Shown: positions 52,896-61,739, counted from the stretch's first letter. The stretch is 64,000 bases of DNA from Streptomyces sp. NBC_01454 (GCF_036227565.1 NZ_CP109460.1:1922001-1986000); one strand, 5' to 3'. The notes: generated from the sequence alone by a model not told the origin. Translations and numbers: made by a program.

Positions 52896-53369
52896 TCAGG
52901 TGGAAACGTGGTACGGAATGTTTTCCTCGGCGATCCGTGCCGCATTCGGCAGCGTGGCCTGCGGCCCCAGCAAGTGCTCGAGGAGGTAGGTCGCACATGC
53001 AGGGTGCGCGAACCGGTCGGCGGGGTCGCAGGCCCTGGTTCCGTCGCCCCGGCCGGTGCCCGCGACCGGCCCGGAGCGCTGCTGGATGACATGGGTCAGC
53101 TCATGGACCGCGGCGTCGAGATGGACGCGCACGTCGGAGAAGTCGGCGCCGAGCCGTGACTTCCTGTCGGCCCGTACCGAGTCGTCGGGCGAACGGCCGG
53201 GAGTGCGCGGTACGTCCTCGACGGGCGAGCGCTGCACGGACGGTGCGGCATGCCCGGTCGCCGCCGTCCGGCGGGCAGCCTCGGCCACGGTCGGGGCCGT
53301 CGTACGCGCCACGGGAGCCGCCCCCGCGTGCTCGCGTCCGGACTCCGGCCGCCGGTCATGCGACCCCAT
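52896..53369 (-). CDS. DUF4157-type protein with shortened core
   Basis: 157 residues. SRLGADFSDVRVHLDAAVHELTHVIQQRSGPVAG contains the DUF4157 start and the zinc HELTH motif, but the 30-40 residues normally separating them (DxA...GxHVVxGxG) are absent, so the two halves are fused in frame. The C-terminal YLLEHLLGPQATL resembles the usual tail. DUF4157 proteins are frequent at the head of eCIS operons and in effectors. It may be non-catalytic here. Confidence 0.75.
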   Translation of the reverse strand: MGSHDRRPESGREHAGAAPVARTTAPTVAEAARRTAATGHAAPSVQRSPVEDVPRTPGRSPDDSVRADRKSRLGADFSDVRVHLDAAVHELTHVIQQRSGPVAGTGRGDGTRACDPADRFAHPACATYLLEHLLGPQATLPNAARIAEENIPYHVST

Positions 53370-53734
53370 GGCATTCCCCCGTCCCGCTCACTGCCGACCA
53401 GCGCTGGTCCTCGCTGGTCACTGCTCCCATTCGTTCTCTCCCGATCCTGGCGGCCGGGCGGGCCCCGTTGTAGAGACGAACGGGCGCCGCCGGGGGCAGA
53501 GCATGCTGCCCGTTCGGTCACGAGGGCGCCACCTGACGCGTGGCCGGGGGCGGCGGGGGCCACGTCCGGAGGCGGCCGGGGCTGTTGGTGCCTCGGGGCC
53601 CGGGGCGGCGCTCCCCCACTCCGGCCGGAGTGCCGCCGCCTCTCCCGGCCGTCGGGACACCCAGCTCTGCCCCCTGCTCTGCCCTCGCGGACACTGCCCC
53701 GCGTCCGCCGGGCGGGTTGACTGCCTGGGTGAGT
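53370..53734. other. Divergent promoter region
   Basis: Separates the DUF4157/sheath operon (minus) from the ricin-like membrane protein gene (plus). No further gene or clear operator was identified. Confidence 0.5.
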
Positions 53735-55087
53735 ATGTGGACTTCACTGGAACCGGCCGCGATCACCGTTGACCCGGGTGCCGCCGCGAGCGTACGGCTG
53801 CGCATCCGCAACACCGGCGACACCGTCGAGGAATACCGGCTGCGGCCGGCCGGCGACCCCGCGGGATGGACGCGGGTGGAGCCGGAGGTGCTGCGGCTGT
53901 ACCCGGGGGCCGAGGGCACCGCGCAGGTCACCTTCGCGCCCCCGCGGACACCGGACGCCGTGGCCGGGCCGACGCCCTTCGGCATCCGCGTCGAGCCGGC
54001 CGAGCACCCGGAGATCCGCGATGTGGTCGAGGGACAGGTCACGGTCGGACCGTTCACCGAACTCCGCTGCGAGCTGGTCCCGTTGGCCGTACGCGGCCGA
54101 TGGCGCGCCAAGGCGGCGGTCGCCGTCGACAATCTCGGCAACCAGCCGCTGACGGTCTCGCTCTCCGGCCGGGAGAACGGTGACGCCCTCAGCGTCGAGG
54201 CGCAGCCGAGCTCGGTGCAGGTCGCCCCGGGACGCGCCGCTTTCGCGCAGCTCCACATCCGTCCCGGTACGGTCAGCTGGATCGGCGGCACCAACAAGCA
54301 CCCCTTCACCGTCTCGGCGCAGCGCGCCGGCGTGCCGGAGCCGACGGAGTTGCACGGCACCTACCTTCAGCTGTCCGTGCTGCCGCGCTGGGCGATGGCG
54401 GTGTGCTCGCTGCTGATGGCGGCGGCGCTGGCGTTCGTGGCGCTGTGGTTCACGGCCCAGCCCTCGGTGACCACCGCCGCGAAGGAGAAGCCCGGCGCGA
54501 CCGCACGCCCGATCGACCCTCCCAAGAAGCCGGCGCCCCCGGCGCCGTCCGTGCAGCCGTCGCAGGCCCCGTCGCCCAAGCAGGAGCCCGCGGACAAGGC
54601 GCCCGGGGGCGGCGACGACAAGAAGGACGAGGGCCCGCAGGCGCAGACCATCCGGGACGCCGCCAATGGCGGCTGGTACCTCCAGGTCAACCAGGGTGAT
54701 CAGACCGACGGCACACAGGTCGGCCAGAACCCCAAGTGGACGGGTGACGAGTTCGGCCGCAACCAGTGGTGGGTCGTCCACCACTTCCCCGAGAACAACA
54801 CGGTCGCCCTGGAGGCGGCCAGCGCCCCGGGCAGCGTCGTCGACGTGAAGGCCGACACCAACCAGGTCCAGATCGAGGCCGTCTCCGCGGAGAACCTCGT
54901 TTCGGGCCAGCTGCCCCCGAACCAGAAGTGGCGGCTGGTGGACACGGACAACGGTCGCACCCGCATCGTCAACACGGCCAACAACGAGTGCCTCACCGAT
55001 ATGCAGAACGACAAGGGTGCGATCACCTGGGCGTGCAGCGACGGGCCCAACGACCGGCAGGACTGGAAGATCTCCGACGGGCAGTGA
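53735..55087 (+). CDS. Membrane protein with C-terminal ricin-type beta-trefoil
   Basis: 450 residues from ATG 53735 (GTG 53729 is an in-frame alternative). N-terminal WTSLEPAAITVDPGAAASVR and VEEYRLRPAG form Ig-like beta domains (1-210). A membrane helix (MAVCSLLMAAALAFVALWF, near 225-245) and a Pro/Lys-rich spacer follow. The C-terminal 140 residues show three QxW motifs (NQWWV, NQKWRL, RQDWKI), the ricin B-type carbohydrate-binding trefoil. It sits inside the injection-system cluster on the opposite strand. Envelope display or target-sugar recognition is inferred. Confidence 0.85.
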   Translation: MWTSLEPAAITVDPGAAASVRLRIRNTGDTVEEYRLRPAGDPAGWTRVEPEVLRLYPGAEGTAQVTFAPPRTPDAVAGPTPFGIRVEPAEHPEIRDVVEGQVTVGPFTELRCELVPLAVRGRWRAKAAVAVDNLGNQPLTVSLSGRENGDALSVEAQPSSVQVAPGRAAFAQLHIRPGTVSWIGGTNKHPFTVSAQRAGVPEPTELHGTYLQLSVLPRWAMAVCSLLMAAALAFVALWFTAQPSVTTAAKEKPGATARPIDPPKKPAPPAPSVQPSQAPSPKQEPADKAPGGGDDKKDEGPQAQTIRDAANGGWYLQVNQGDQTDGTQVGQNPKWTGDEFGRNQWWVVHHFPENNTVALEAASAPGSVVDVKADTNQVQIEAVSAENLVSGQLPPNQKWRLVDTDNGRTRIVNTANNECLTDMQNDKGAITWACSDGPNDRQDWKISDGQ

Positions 55088-55097
55088 GCCCGTTCGC

Positions 55098-55790
55098 TCA
55101 GTTCCCTCCGCGGCGGCCCGTCGCGGAGGCGAAGCCCAGCCAGGTGTGCCGGTTGCCCGCCCAGCACCAGCCGACCTTGGGGGCGTTGCGGCGCTCGCGA
55201 CCGTCCCGCCCGGTGCCGTTGCTGATCCAGACCGCCGGGGTGCGGGCGTCCAGGGCGCCGTTGGCCTTGCGCAGCCGGGAGCCGATGGTCATGAAGCAGT
55301 GGTTGCGGGCCAGGACGGCGGGCTGTTGCAGCACCCAGTGGACGCCCTCGGTGAGCAGCAACGGGGTGCGGGCCTGAGCGGTGAGGGCGGGCAGCGCCTC
55401 GTTCGGGCTCCAGTTGGCCATCGCGTCGCCGCGGTCGAGGCCGGTGACGAGATAGAGCGGCGCGTCCGGCAGCGCGAGGGTGTCGAGCGGCGTGAAGAGG
55501 TCGACGTCCTGCATGTCGGTGACGACGAAGCCCGGTGTGCCCTCGCGGCGGAGCAGCGGCGCGAGGGCGGAGGCCGGGGCGTGGTCCGGGTGGACGGCGA
55601 GCAGAGCGCCGCCGCGTCCGCCGCCCGCAGGAGCCTCGGCGGTCTCGGCGGCCTCGGCGAAGGCATGCAGCTCGGCGGCGGACAGCCCGGCGATCTTGTG
55701 CACTCCCCGTTCGATCAGGCGCTCGGCCTGTGCGGGCAGCGCCGGGAGGACGGGGAGAGCGGTGGGGGTGGCGGGCGTGATGTCGTGCAC
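55098..55790 (-). CDS. DUF5701 family protein
   Basis: 230 residues from GTG 55790 with GGGAGC upstream; the longer open frame upstream overlaps the ATPase gene and has poor content. ALPAQAERLIERGVHKIAGL, then PLLRREGTPGFVVTDMQDVD and HCFMTIGSRLRKANGALDAR are typical of DUF5701, a frequent companion of streptomycete contractile systems and of unknown role. It is convergent with the ricin-like gene (10-bp gap). Confidence 0.85.
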   Translation of the reverse strand: MHDITPATPTALPVLPALPAQAERLIERGVHKIAGLSAAELHAFAEAAETAEAPAGGGRGGALLAVHPDHAPASALAPLLRREGTPGFVVTDMQDVDLFTPLDTLALPDAPLYLVTGLDRGDAMANWSPNEALPALTAQARTPLLLTEGVHWVLQQPAVLARNHCFMTIGSRLRKANGALDARTPAVWISNGTGRDGRERRNAPKVGWCWAGNRHTWLGFASATGRRGGN

Positions 55791-55929
55791 GATGCTCCCA
55801 GGGACGGCGGCGTGGACGGGCTCAGGGCCAACGAAGCGCCCCGCCGGAACATTCCCGCCGCTGCCGCCCCGCTCCGCCCCGTGCGCGCGGCTCGCTCCGT
55901 ACACGCCCTGATGGCGCCGCCCCCGAGGC

Positions 55930-58050
55930 TCAGTCCCACAACGGCGAGGCGTCCGGCACCAGCCGCCCCATCTTGCGGTACTCGCGCCGCGCTCCGGCCC
56001 GTATGTCCTCGGCCGAGACCGGCGCGCCACGGCCCGCGGCGAGATATCCGGCGGTCACCGCGGCCGACCGGATCGCCCCGCCGGACAGCTCGAACTCCTT
56101 TGCGCAGGCGTCCAGTCCGAGGTCGTCCGCACAGGGCGTGGCCGTCAGACAGGAACGCCACAGCGCGATCCGCTGCTCGGTGTCCGGGAACGGGAAGTCG
56201 ACCACCAGGTCCAGCCGCCGGGTGAACGCGTCATCGATATTGGCCCGCAGGTTGGTGGTGAGCACGGCGATCCCGTCGAAGGACTCCAGCCGCTGCAGCA
56301 GATACGCGCTCTCCAGGTTCGCGTAGCGGTCGTGTGAGCTCTTGACCTCCGAGCGCTTGCCGAAGACGGCGTCGGCCTCGTCGAAGAGCAGCAAGGCGTC
56401 CGTGCGGTCCGCCTCGGAGAAGATCCGCTCCAGGTTCTTCTCCGTCTCCCCCACGTACTTGTCGACCACCGCGGACAGCTCCACCACGTAGAGGTCCAGG
56501 CCCAGTTCCCCGGCCACGACCTCGGCGGAGAGCGTCTTTCCGGTGCCGGACTCCCCGGCGAACAGGCCCACCACGCCCCTGCCGCGCCCGCCGCCGGTAC
56601 GCAGCCCCCAGTCACCGAGCACCTGCTCCCGGTGCCGGGCCCGCTGCACCAGTTCGTGCAGCAGCGCCAGCGGTTCGGGCGGCAGGACCAGCCCGTCGAA
56701 GCCGACGGCCGGCCGGACGCGGCGGGCGTGCCGGTCCAGCAGCGGGGCGGACTGCTGGCGCGCGCTGCGCTGGACATGGGCGGCGGTCAGCGGCGTCCCG
56801 TCGAAGGCGGCGAGGGCGGTGGCCGCGCGGGCCGCCCGTCGGATCTGCCCGGCGGCCAGCCGGTAGGGCGCCACGGCCGCACCGAGATCGAAGTCGGTTT
56901 CCCCTGCGCCAAGTTCGTCGTGCCACACCTCGGCCGCCGCCACCGCGCCGTCCGGTGCGTCCAGCGCGAGCAGCCCCGCGTCGGGGGCCCACCCGGGGTC
57001 GTACGGCTCGCTCCCGAAGAACACCACCGGCACCTCCCGGCCCGCCAGCGCCCGTACGAGCCCTCCGGCCCGCTCCGGCAGCGGCCCCACGACGATCGCC
57101 GCCCGCCGCAGCCGCGCCTCACGCAGCAGCGCGCCCACCGGCCCCGCACCGCCGTCCTGGCGGCTGCCCCGGCGGCTGTCCTGGCTGTCGCCCTGGCTGT
57201 CGTCCGGCCGGTACCGCAGCACGGGCAGACCGGCGCCCCGCAGCGCATCGGTCACCGGCCCGGCGGCCGCACCGGGCCGGCGCTCCCGCAGATGTGCGGC
57301 GATCGGCCGCTGCCCCGCGAGGGCGGCCAGCCGCCCGAAGAACGCCCGCCCGTCGCCGTCCCGGCACTCCCGGGGCAGCAGCAACTCCACGCCACCACCG
57401 CACAGTTCCGGATCGAGTCCGTCGTCCCCCAGGAGATGGGCCACCACCCGTTCCGGCACCCGCAGCGCGCGGCCGGGCAGCGGCCGGTCCTCGTCCTCGA
57501 GGACGAGCAGCCCACCGGCGAGCAGCGGCGCGGCGGGGTGGAAACGGGCGCGCGCCGACGGCTCGTGCGGGCCGGTGCCCGCCAGCTCCAGCGCCAGGGC
57601 GACGGTGGCACGCCGGCGCCCGACATCGTCGTTGAGGTAGCCGTAGAGCGGCTCGAAGCGCCGGTCGACGTCGGGGGCGAGCGCCGCCAGGAGGAGGGAC
57701 AGGTCCAGGGCGGACAGCCCGAACCGCCGGGCGAGCGCCCCGGATCGATCCGCTGTCCCCCCGGCCGCCTCCCCCGCACACACCTCGTCGTCGCGCGCCT
57801 CCCCCGTACCGAACTCCGCAGGCTGGGCGGCCAGCCGTCGGGCCGTCTCCGGGGTCACATACAGCCCCCGCAGCGGGTCCGAGGCCGTGGGATCGCCGTC
57901 GCTGCGCCGCTCGACGAGCCCGGCCACCCGCTCACGCAGCTGCGCCAGCCGCCCGAGCAGCGCACCACTCGCGTCCACACCCGCCGCCGCACCCTTCACC
58001 GCCGTCTCACCACGCACCGCCGTCTCACCACGCACCGTCGTGTCGCTCAC
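55930..58050 (-). CDS. AAA+ ATPase of the injection system
   Basis: 706 residues. The N-terminal 430 residues are a winged-helix-like domain of this family. The AAA+ module follows: Walker A GESGTGKT, Walker B LLLFDEADAVFGKRS, sensor and arginine finger in TTNLRANIDDAFTRRLD. This type (Afp15-like) is required for particle assembly or tail maturation. It overlaps the DUF4255 gene by four bases. Confidence 0.93.
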   Translation of the reverse strand: MSDTTVRGETAVRGETAVKGAAAGVDASGALLGRLAQLRERVAGLVERRSDGDPTASDPLRGLYVTPETARRLAAQPAEFGTGEARDDEVCAGEAAGGTADRSGALARRFGLSALDLSLLLAALAPDVDRRFEPLYGYLNDDVGRRRATVALALELAGTGPHEPSARARFHPAAPLLAGGLLVLEDEDRPLPGRALRVPERVVAHLLGDDGLDPELCGGGVELLLPRECRDGDGRAFFGRLAALAGQRPIAAHLRERRPGAAAGPVTDALRGAGLPVLRYRPDDSQGDSQDSRRGSRQDGGAGPVGALLREARLRRAAIVVGPLPERAGGLVRALAGREVPVVFFGSEPYDPGWAPDAGLLALDAPDGAVAAAEVWHDELGAGETDFDLGAAVAPYRLAAGQIRRAARAATALAAFDGTPLTAAHVQRSARQQSAPLLDRHARRVRPAVGFDGLVLPPEPLALLHELVQRARHREQVLGDWGLRTGGGRGRGVVGLFAGESGTGKTLSAEVVAGELGLDLYVVELSAVVDKYVGETEKNLERIFSEADRTDALLLFDEADAVFGKRSEVKSSHDRYANLESAYLLQRLESFDGIAVLTTNLRANIDDAFTRRLDLVVDFPFPDTEQRIALWRSCLTATPCADDLGLDACAKEFELSGGAIRSAAVTAGYLAAGRGAPVSAEDIRAGARREYRKMGRLVPDASPLWD

Positions 58051-58706
58051 CGCTCACCCGCACGAGAGCCCGTCCCGGACGGCACGGCATCCGGAGCCGG
58101 CCGGAGCATGCGGAGCCGGGAGTCGTCCGGCGTGCCGTCCACGCCCCGGACGACCACCGCCGCACCCTCCGTGACCGGGGGCGCCACCTCGTACGAGGGC
58201 CTGACCGGGAAGGGCACGGTGATCACCACGTCCAGGGACGGTTTGAGTTCGCCGCCGAGCGCGGACCAGATGTCGGCGATCGAGCGCGACTCGGGGGGTG
58301 GCACCGCGACCGTGATCGGGATGGTCACCTCCAGTGCCCGGAGTGCCTCCGTCAGCGCGGCCGGGGGCAGAGTTTCCTGCCCGAGCAGGCAGCCCAGCGC
58401 GGCCGACAGCAGCCGGTGCTCGTCCTCCGGGCGGCTGGTCCACGCCGTGACCAGGTAGGACAGCCGGAACCACCGCGGCGGCTGACGTCTGCGCACCACC
58501 ACGCCGCGCGCATCCCGCTCCGCGATCGCCCCGCGCTCGCGGCGGGCCACGTCCTCACGTATGTCGTAGAGATAGGCGTTGAGCGTGGGGGTGTTGCGCC
58601 GCGCCGCCCAGTCGCGGCTCGGCGCCTCGAACGCGACGTCCCCCGAGCCGTCCGGCAGCGCCCCGCCGCGCAGCACCCGCCGCAACGCCTCGTCGACCTC
58701 GTGCAT
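58047..58706 (-). CDS. DUF4255 (tail terminator/cap) protein
   Basis: 219 residues from ATG 58706; GTG 58709 is adjacent. MHEVDEALRRVLRGGALPDG, then NTPTLNAYLYDIREDVARRE and PPRWFRLSYLVTAWTSRPED match DUF4255/Pvc16-like proteins that cap the distal end of the sheath-tube. It is the first structural gene of the ATPase sub-operon. Confidence 0.92.
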   Translation of the reverse strand: MHEVDEALRRVLRGGALPDGSGDVAFEAPSRDWAARRNTPTLNAYLYDIREDVARRERGAIAERDARGVVVRRRQPPRWFRLSYLVTAWTSRPEDEHRLLSAALGCLLGQETLPPAALTEALRALEVTIPITVAVPPPESRSIADIWSALGGELKPSLDVVITVPFPVRPSYEVAPPVTEGAAVVVRGVDGTPDDSRLRMLRPAPDAVPSGTGSRAGER

Positions 58707-58785
58707 CACGCCCGCGCCCCCGCCCGCGGGCGCACGTACGCGACGCCTGCCTTCCGCCCTGCTTCCGCTTCCGCTCCGGAGCGCA

Positions 58786-59475
58786 TCAGATGTATCCCTC
58801 TCGTAGTGCGTAGGCGACGGCGTGCGCGCGATTGCGCAGGTGCAGCCGCGTCATCAGGCCGTGCAGAACGTTCTTGACGGTACGTTCGGAGTAGGAGAGC
58901 TTCTCGGAGATCTGCCGGGTGTCCAGCCCCTCGGCGATGAGCCGCAGCACATCGACCTCGCGCGGCGTCATTCCGAACGTCGGCGTCAGCGCGACAGAGG
59001 CGGCGGCCCCCGCGGACCGCCGGAGCTGCCCCACCTGCGTGAGCAGCCTGCTGATCAGGTCCGGCGGCAGATGCCCCTCACCGCGCGCCGCGCTCTGCAC
59101 CGCCCGTAACAGCCGCCGTGGGGTGGCCTGGTGGCGCCAGAGAATGGCCCGCACGCCGTACTCTACGGCGGTCATCAGCTCCGGCTCGCGCAGATCCCGC
59201 GCGATCAGCACCACCCGCTGCTCGCCACCGCGTACCAGGCGCCGCAGCTCGGCCGAGGCGGACTCGTCCAACCGGTCGACGAGCGTGACGGCCACGGCCC
59301 CGACCGTCTCCCCGCCCTCCTGCCCTCTTCCTCCTTCAGCCCATCCCCCGTCCGTCGCACCGACCCGGTCCTGGACGATCTCGACGGAGGGCTCCAGTTG
59401 CAAGTGGCTGACCACACCGGCCCGGCTGAGCGGGTCAGAGGCATGCACGGTGACCGTGACACGTTTCTGCGGCAT
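58786..59475 (-). CDS. LuxR-family regulator heading the injection-system cluster
   Basis: 229 residues. The N-terminal receiver-like domain (TVHASDPLSRAGVVSHLQLE) has a low-complexity insertion near residues 45-55. The conserved phospho-acceptor is not obvious, so this may be an atypical receiver. The C-terminal LuxR helix-turn-helix (about 165-228) reads MTPREVDVLRLIAEGLDTRQ, then SYSERTVKNVLHGLMTRLHL. It lies upstream of DUF4255 in the same direction, so it is the natural candidate controller of the cluster. Confidence 0.9.
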   Translation of the reverse strand: MPQKRVTVTVHASDPLSRAGVVSHLQLEPSVEIVQDRVGATDGGWAEGGRGQEGGETVGAVAVTLVDRLDESASAELRRLVRGGEQRVVLIARDLREPELMTAVEYGVRAILWRHQATPRRLLRAVQSAARGEGHLPPDLISRLLTQVGQLRRSAGAAASVALTPTFGMTPREVDVLRLIAEGLDTRQISEKLSYSERTVKNVLHGLMTRLHLRNRAHAVAYALREGYI

Positions 59476-59622
59476 TCGCGTTCCTCATCTCATCCCCCGT
59501 TGGCGGACAGCCGCAGAGTGCCGGAAAGCGATCAACAATCACTTACCGGACGATCAACGCGCCCCGGCCCGCCCCCGCCCAGAGGCAGCGGACCGGCCCC
59601 GCGACCACCCCCTTCCCCCAGA

Positions 59623-59687
59623 GGCAAGCACTTGCCCGAGCAGAAAAGAGTGGGTACTTTCTTCTCAGGCAAGTGCTTCCGCTTGCC
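59623..59687. promoter_or_regulatory. Pair of related inverted repeats upstream of the membrane/winged-helix operon
   Basis: GGCAAGCACTTGCC (59623-59636) and GGCAAGTGCTTCCGCTTGCC (59669-59688) share CAAG-N-CTTG dyads; the element CAAGTGCTT is the mirror of AAGCACTTG. It lies 25-90 bp before the start at 59713, a likely operator for the winged-helix protein encoded second in the operon. Confidence 0.55.
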
Positions 59688-59712
59688 CTCCGCGACAACC
59701 AGGAGGTAACCC

Positions 59713-60237
59713 ATGCCCCAGGAACCCGACGCCGAGCAGGCGGCCCGCGCACTGGCGGACGTCCAGCACCGGCGCTGCCAGGCGATAGCGGCGCAACGCC
59801 CGCCCCGGTGGTTCTCGATCGTCTGGGGTGCCGACCTCTTCCTGACCTTCGCCACGCCCGACCTGCTGCCCCTGCTCCACCTGGAGCGGTGGAGCGCGTG
59901 GTGGATGGGGATCCTCGGACCCTTGACCGTGGTGCTTCTCCTCGGCCAGTTCACCCGGCGGGGACGCGTCCTGTTCGGCCTGGCGCCGGAGCTGCGGCCA
60001 CGGGGGTTCCTTCCCGTGGGGGCGCCGGGATCGGCCGGGCGGCACTACCTCTGGGCCGGATTCCTCCTCGTGGTGGGCGTGGTGGGAGCCGTGAGCGCAC
60101 TGAGTGCCTGGCTGCTGTCGTACGTTCCCGGCTGGCGGCTGCTGCTGGGGCTCGCGTTGGGGCTGTCGATGGCGTTCCCTTCTCCCCGGCGGTTCCAGTG
60201 GCTCCAGCGGCTGAACAGAAAGGGCGCACGCGCGTGA
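59713..60237 (+). CDS. Hypothetical integral membrane protein
   Basis: 174 residues from ATG 59713, with AGGAGG eight bases upstream. A soluble N-terminus (1-35) is followed by four membrane helices (about 36-55, 65-80, 112-130, 135-155) and a basic tail. No family recognised. Coupled by a GTGA overlap to a DNA-binding protein gene, suggesting a regulator-transporter/sensor pair. Confidence 0.8.
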   Translation: MPQEPDAEQAARALADVQHRRCQAIAAQRPPRWFSIVWGADLFLTFATPDLLPLLHLERWSAWWMGILGPLTVVLLLGQFTRRGRVLFGLAPELRPRGFLPVGAPGSAGRHYLWAGFLLVVGVVGAVSALSAWLLSYVPGWRLLLGLALGLSMAFPSPRRFQWLQRLNRKGARA

Positions 60238-60581
60238 CCACTCCCGAGTTCGACCCCTTGCTGCTCGATCCCACCCGGCTGTCGATCACGGCACTGCTGG
60301 CAGCGACGCGGTGGGCCGAGTTCAAGTTCGTCCGCGACTCGTTGAGCCTGTCGGATTCGGCCCTGTCCAAGCAGATCAGCACGCTGAGCAAACGCGAGTA
60401 CGTCCAGGTCAAAAAGGGACATGTGGGCAAGGTCCCGCGCACCTGGCTGAACCTGAGCCGCACCGGCCACCTCGCACTGCAGGCCCATCTCGCGGCCCTG
60501 CAGGACGTAGCCGACCGGTCGGCGCGGCACATTCACGACGACGAGCACACCGGCAGCGAGCCGCCCGCCCTCCCCGGTTGA
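60234..60581 (+). CDS. Winged-helix DNA-binding regulator (MarR-like/HTH_34)
   Basis: 115 residues from GTG 60234. LSITALLAATRWAEFKFVRD and SLSDSALSKQISTLSKREYV form the recognition helices; QVKKGHVGKVPRTWLNLSRTG is the wing. Members of this family repress the membrane-protein gene they are co-transcribed with; operator-like dyads lie upstream. The stop lies inside the first unit of a tandem repeat. Confidence 0.88.
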   Translation: MTTPEFDPLLLDPTRLSITALLAATRWAEFKFVRDSLSLSDSALSKQISTLSKREYVQVKKGHVGKVPRTWLNLSRTGHLALQAHLAALQDVADRSARHIHDDEHTGSEPPALPG

Positions 60582-60692
60582 GTCCGGCCCGGTTGCGTCC
60601 GGCCCGGTTGAGTCCGGCCCGGTTGCGTCCGGCCCGGTTGCGTCCGGCCCGGTTGCGTCCGGCCCGGTTGCGTCCGGCCCGGTTGCGTCCGA
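60574..60692. repeat. 15-bp tandem repeat, eight copies
   Basis: Unit GCGTCCGGCCCGGTT; the conserved GGTTG recurs at 60576, 60591, 60606, 60621, 60636, 60651, 60666 and 60681, with A/C variation at one position. It begins at the regulator stop codon. Copy number is likely to vary between strains. Confidence 0.85.
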
Positions 60693-60773
60693 TGGCCGTG
60701 TGAACCGGGCAGCAGGGACTGGCGAATGATGGGCCGTCAGATGTGCGACTGCCTCTTTCCTGCGCCGTCCCCC

Positions 60774-61577
60774 TCACTGCGTCGTCTCCTCCGGCGTCAG
60801 CACCACGAACTCCGCGCCCGCAGAGTCCGTGCAGACGGCGAGGCGGCCGACGCCCTCGGCGGTTTCCGGACCCATCGACAGGGTGCCGCCGTTGCCCGTC
60901 ACCAGGCCGACGGTGGCATCGCAGTCCCTCGAGCAGAACACCGGGTGCCAGTACGGCGTTCCGCCGGGGCCGAGGAGATCCGCCGGGACCTCCATGAGGC
61001 CGCCGTGCGTCCGGTCCTCGCCGCAGTTCGCGGGGGCGAGCAGGGTGTAGGTGCCGCCACCGCCGGGGAGCGGCATGTCCTGGGTGGTCCAGCCGAAGAC
61101 GGTGGAGTAGAAGGTCTGCGCGGCGGCCGAGTCGGTGGTGTAGAGCTCGGTCCAGCACAGCGTGCCCGGTGTGTCCGCGGCTTCGAGGCCCGGGTCCTTC
61201 AGGGGCTGCCAGACGGCGAACTCGGCCCCCTGCGGGTCCGTGAGCTGGGCGAACCGGCCGTCGTCCGCGCCGACTTCGACGGGGGCCACGCGGACTGTGC
61301 CGCCGGCCCGCTCCACCGCCCTGGCCGTGGCGTCCGCGTCGGGGGTCTGGAAGTAGAGCGTCCAGGCGGAGCGGGCGCCGCCTTCGGTGAGCGGACCCAC
61401 CGCGCCGACGGCGCTGCCGTCGAGTCGGAAGAGGGTGTAGCCGCCCGCCTCCTGGCCACCGTGCGACGCGGACTGCCAGCCGAACACGGCTCGGTAGAAC
61501 GCCGTGGCGACCTCGACATCGGGGGCGCCGAGATCGAGCCAGCAGGGGGAGCCGGGGACGAAGTCGGTAGTGATCAT
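60774..61577 (-). CDS. Two-domain VOC (glyoxalase-fold) protein
   Basis: 267 residues from ATG 61577. Domain 1 (8-123): FVPGSPCWLDLGAPDVEVAT, AFYRAVFGWQ, DPQGAEFAVWQP. Domain 2 (135-260): GTLCWTELYTTDSAAAQTFY, STVFGWTTQDM, DSAGAEFVVL. Streptomycete VOC proteins of this type are cytosolic and often called hydroxylases without proof. Metal ligands are only partly conserved. It stands alone. Confidence 0.88.
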   Translation of the reverse strand: MITTDFVPGSPCWLDLGAPDVEVATAFYRAVFGWQSASHGGQEAGGYTLFRLDGSAVGAVGPLTEGGARSAWTLYFQTPDADATARAVERAGGTVRVAPVEVGADDGRFAQLTDPQGAEFAVWQPLKDPGLEAADTPGTLCWTELYTTDSAAAQTFYSTVFGWTTQDMPLPGGGGTYTLLAPANCGEDRTHGGLMEVPADLLGPGGTPYWHPVFCSRDCDATVGLVTGNGGTLSMGPETAEGVGRLAVCTDSAGAEFVVLTPEETTQ

Positions 61578-61739
61578 GGCGATTCCCTTCGCGGATCCTC
61601 TCTGCTGTTCAGCCTGACATCCGGCACTGACACTCGCCCGTCGGCCGGGATCCGGCCCCTCGGGGCCGGATCACAGGGTCACCACAGGGCCACAGGGCCA
61701 GAGGGCCACGGGAGAGCCAGTACGCAGCCGGCGCGCGGT

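Noticed and set aside
60574..60692. CRISPR array
   Set aside because: 15-bp units are directly adjacent, with no spacers.
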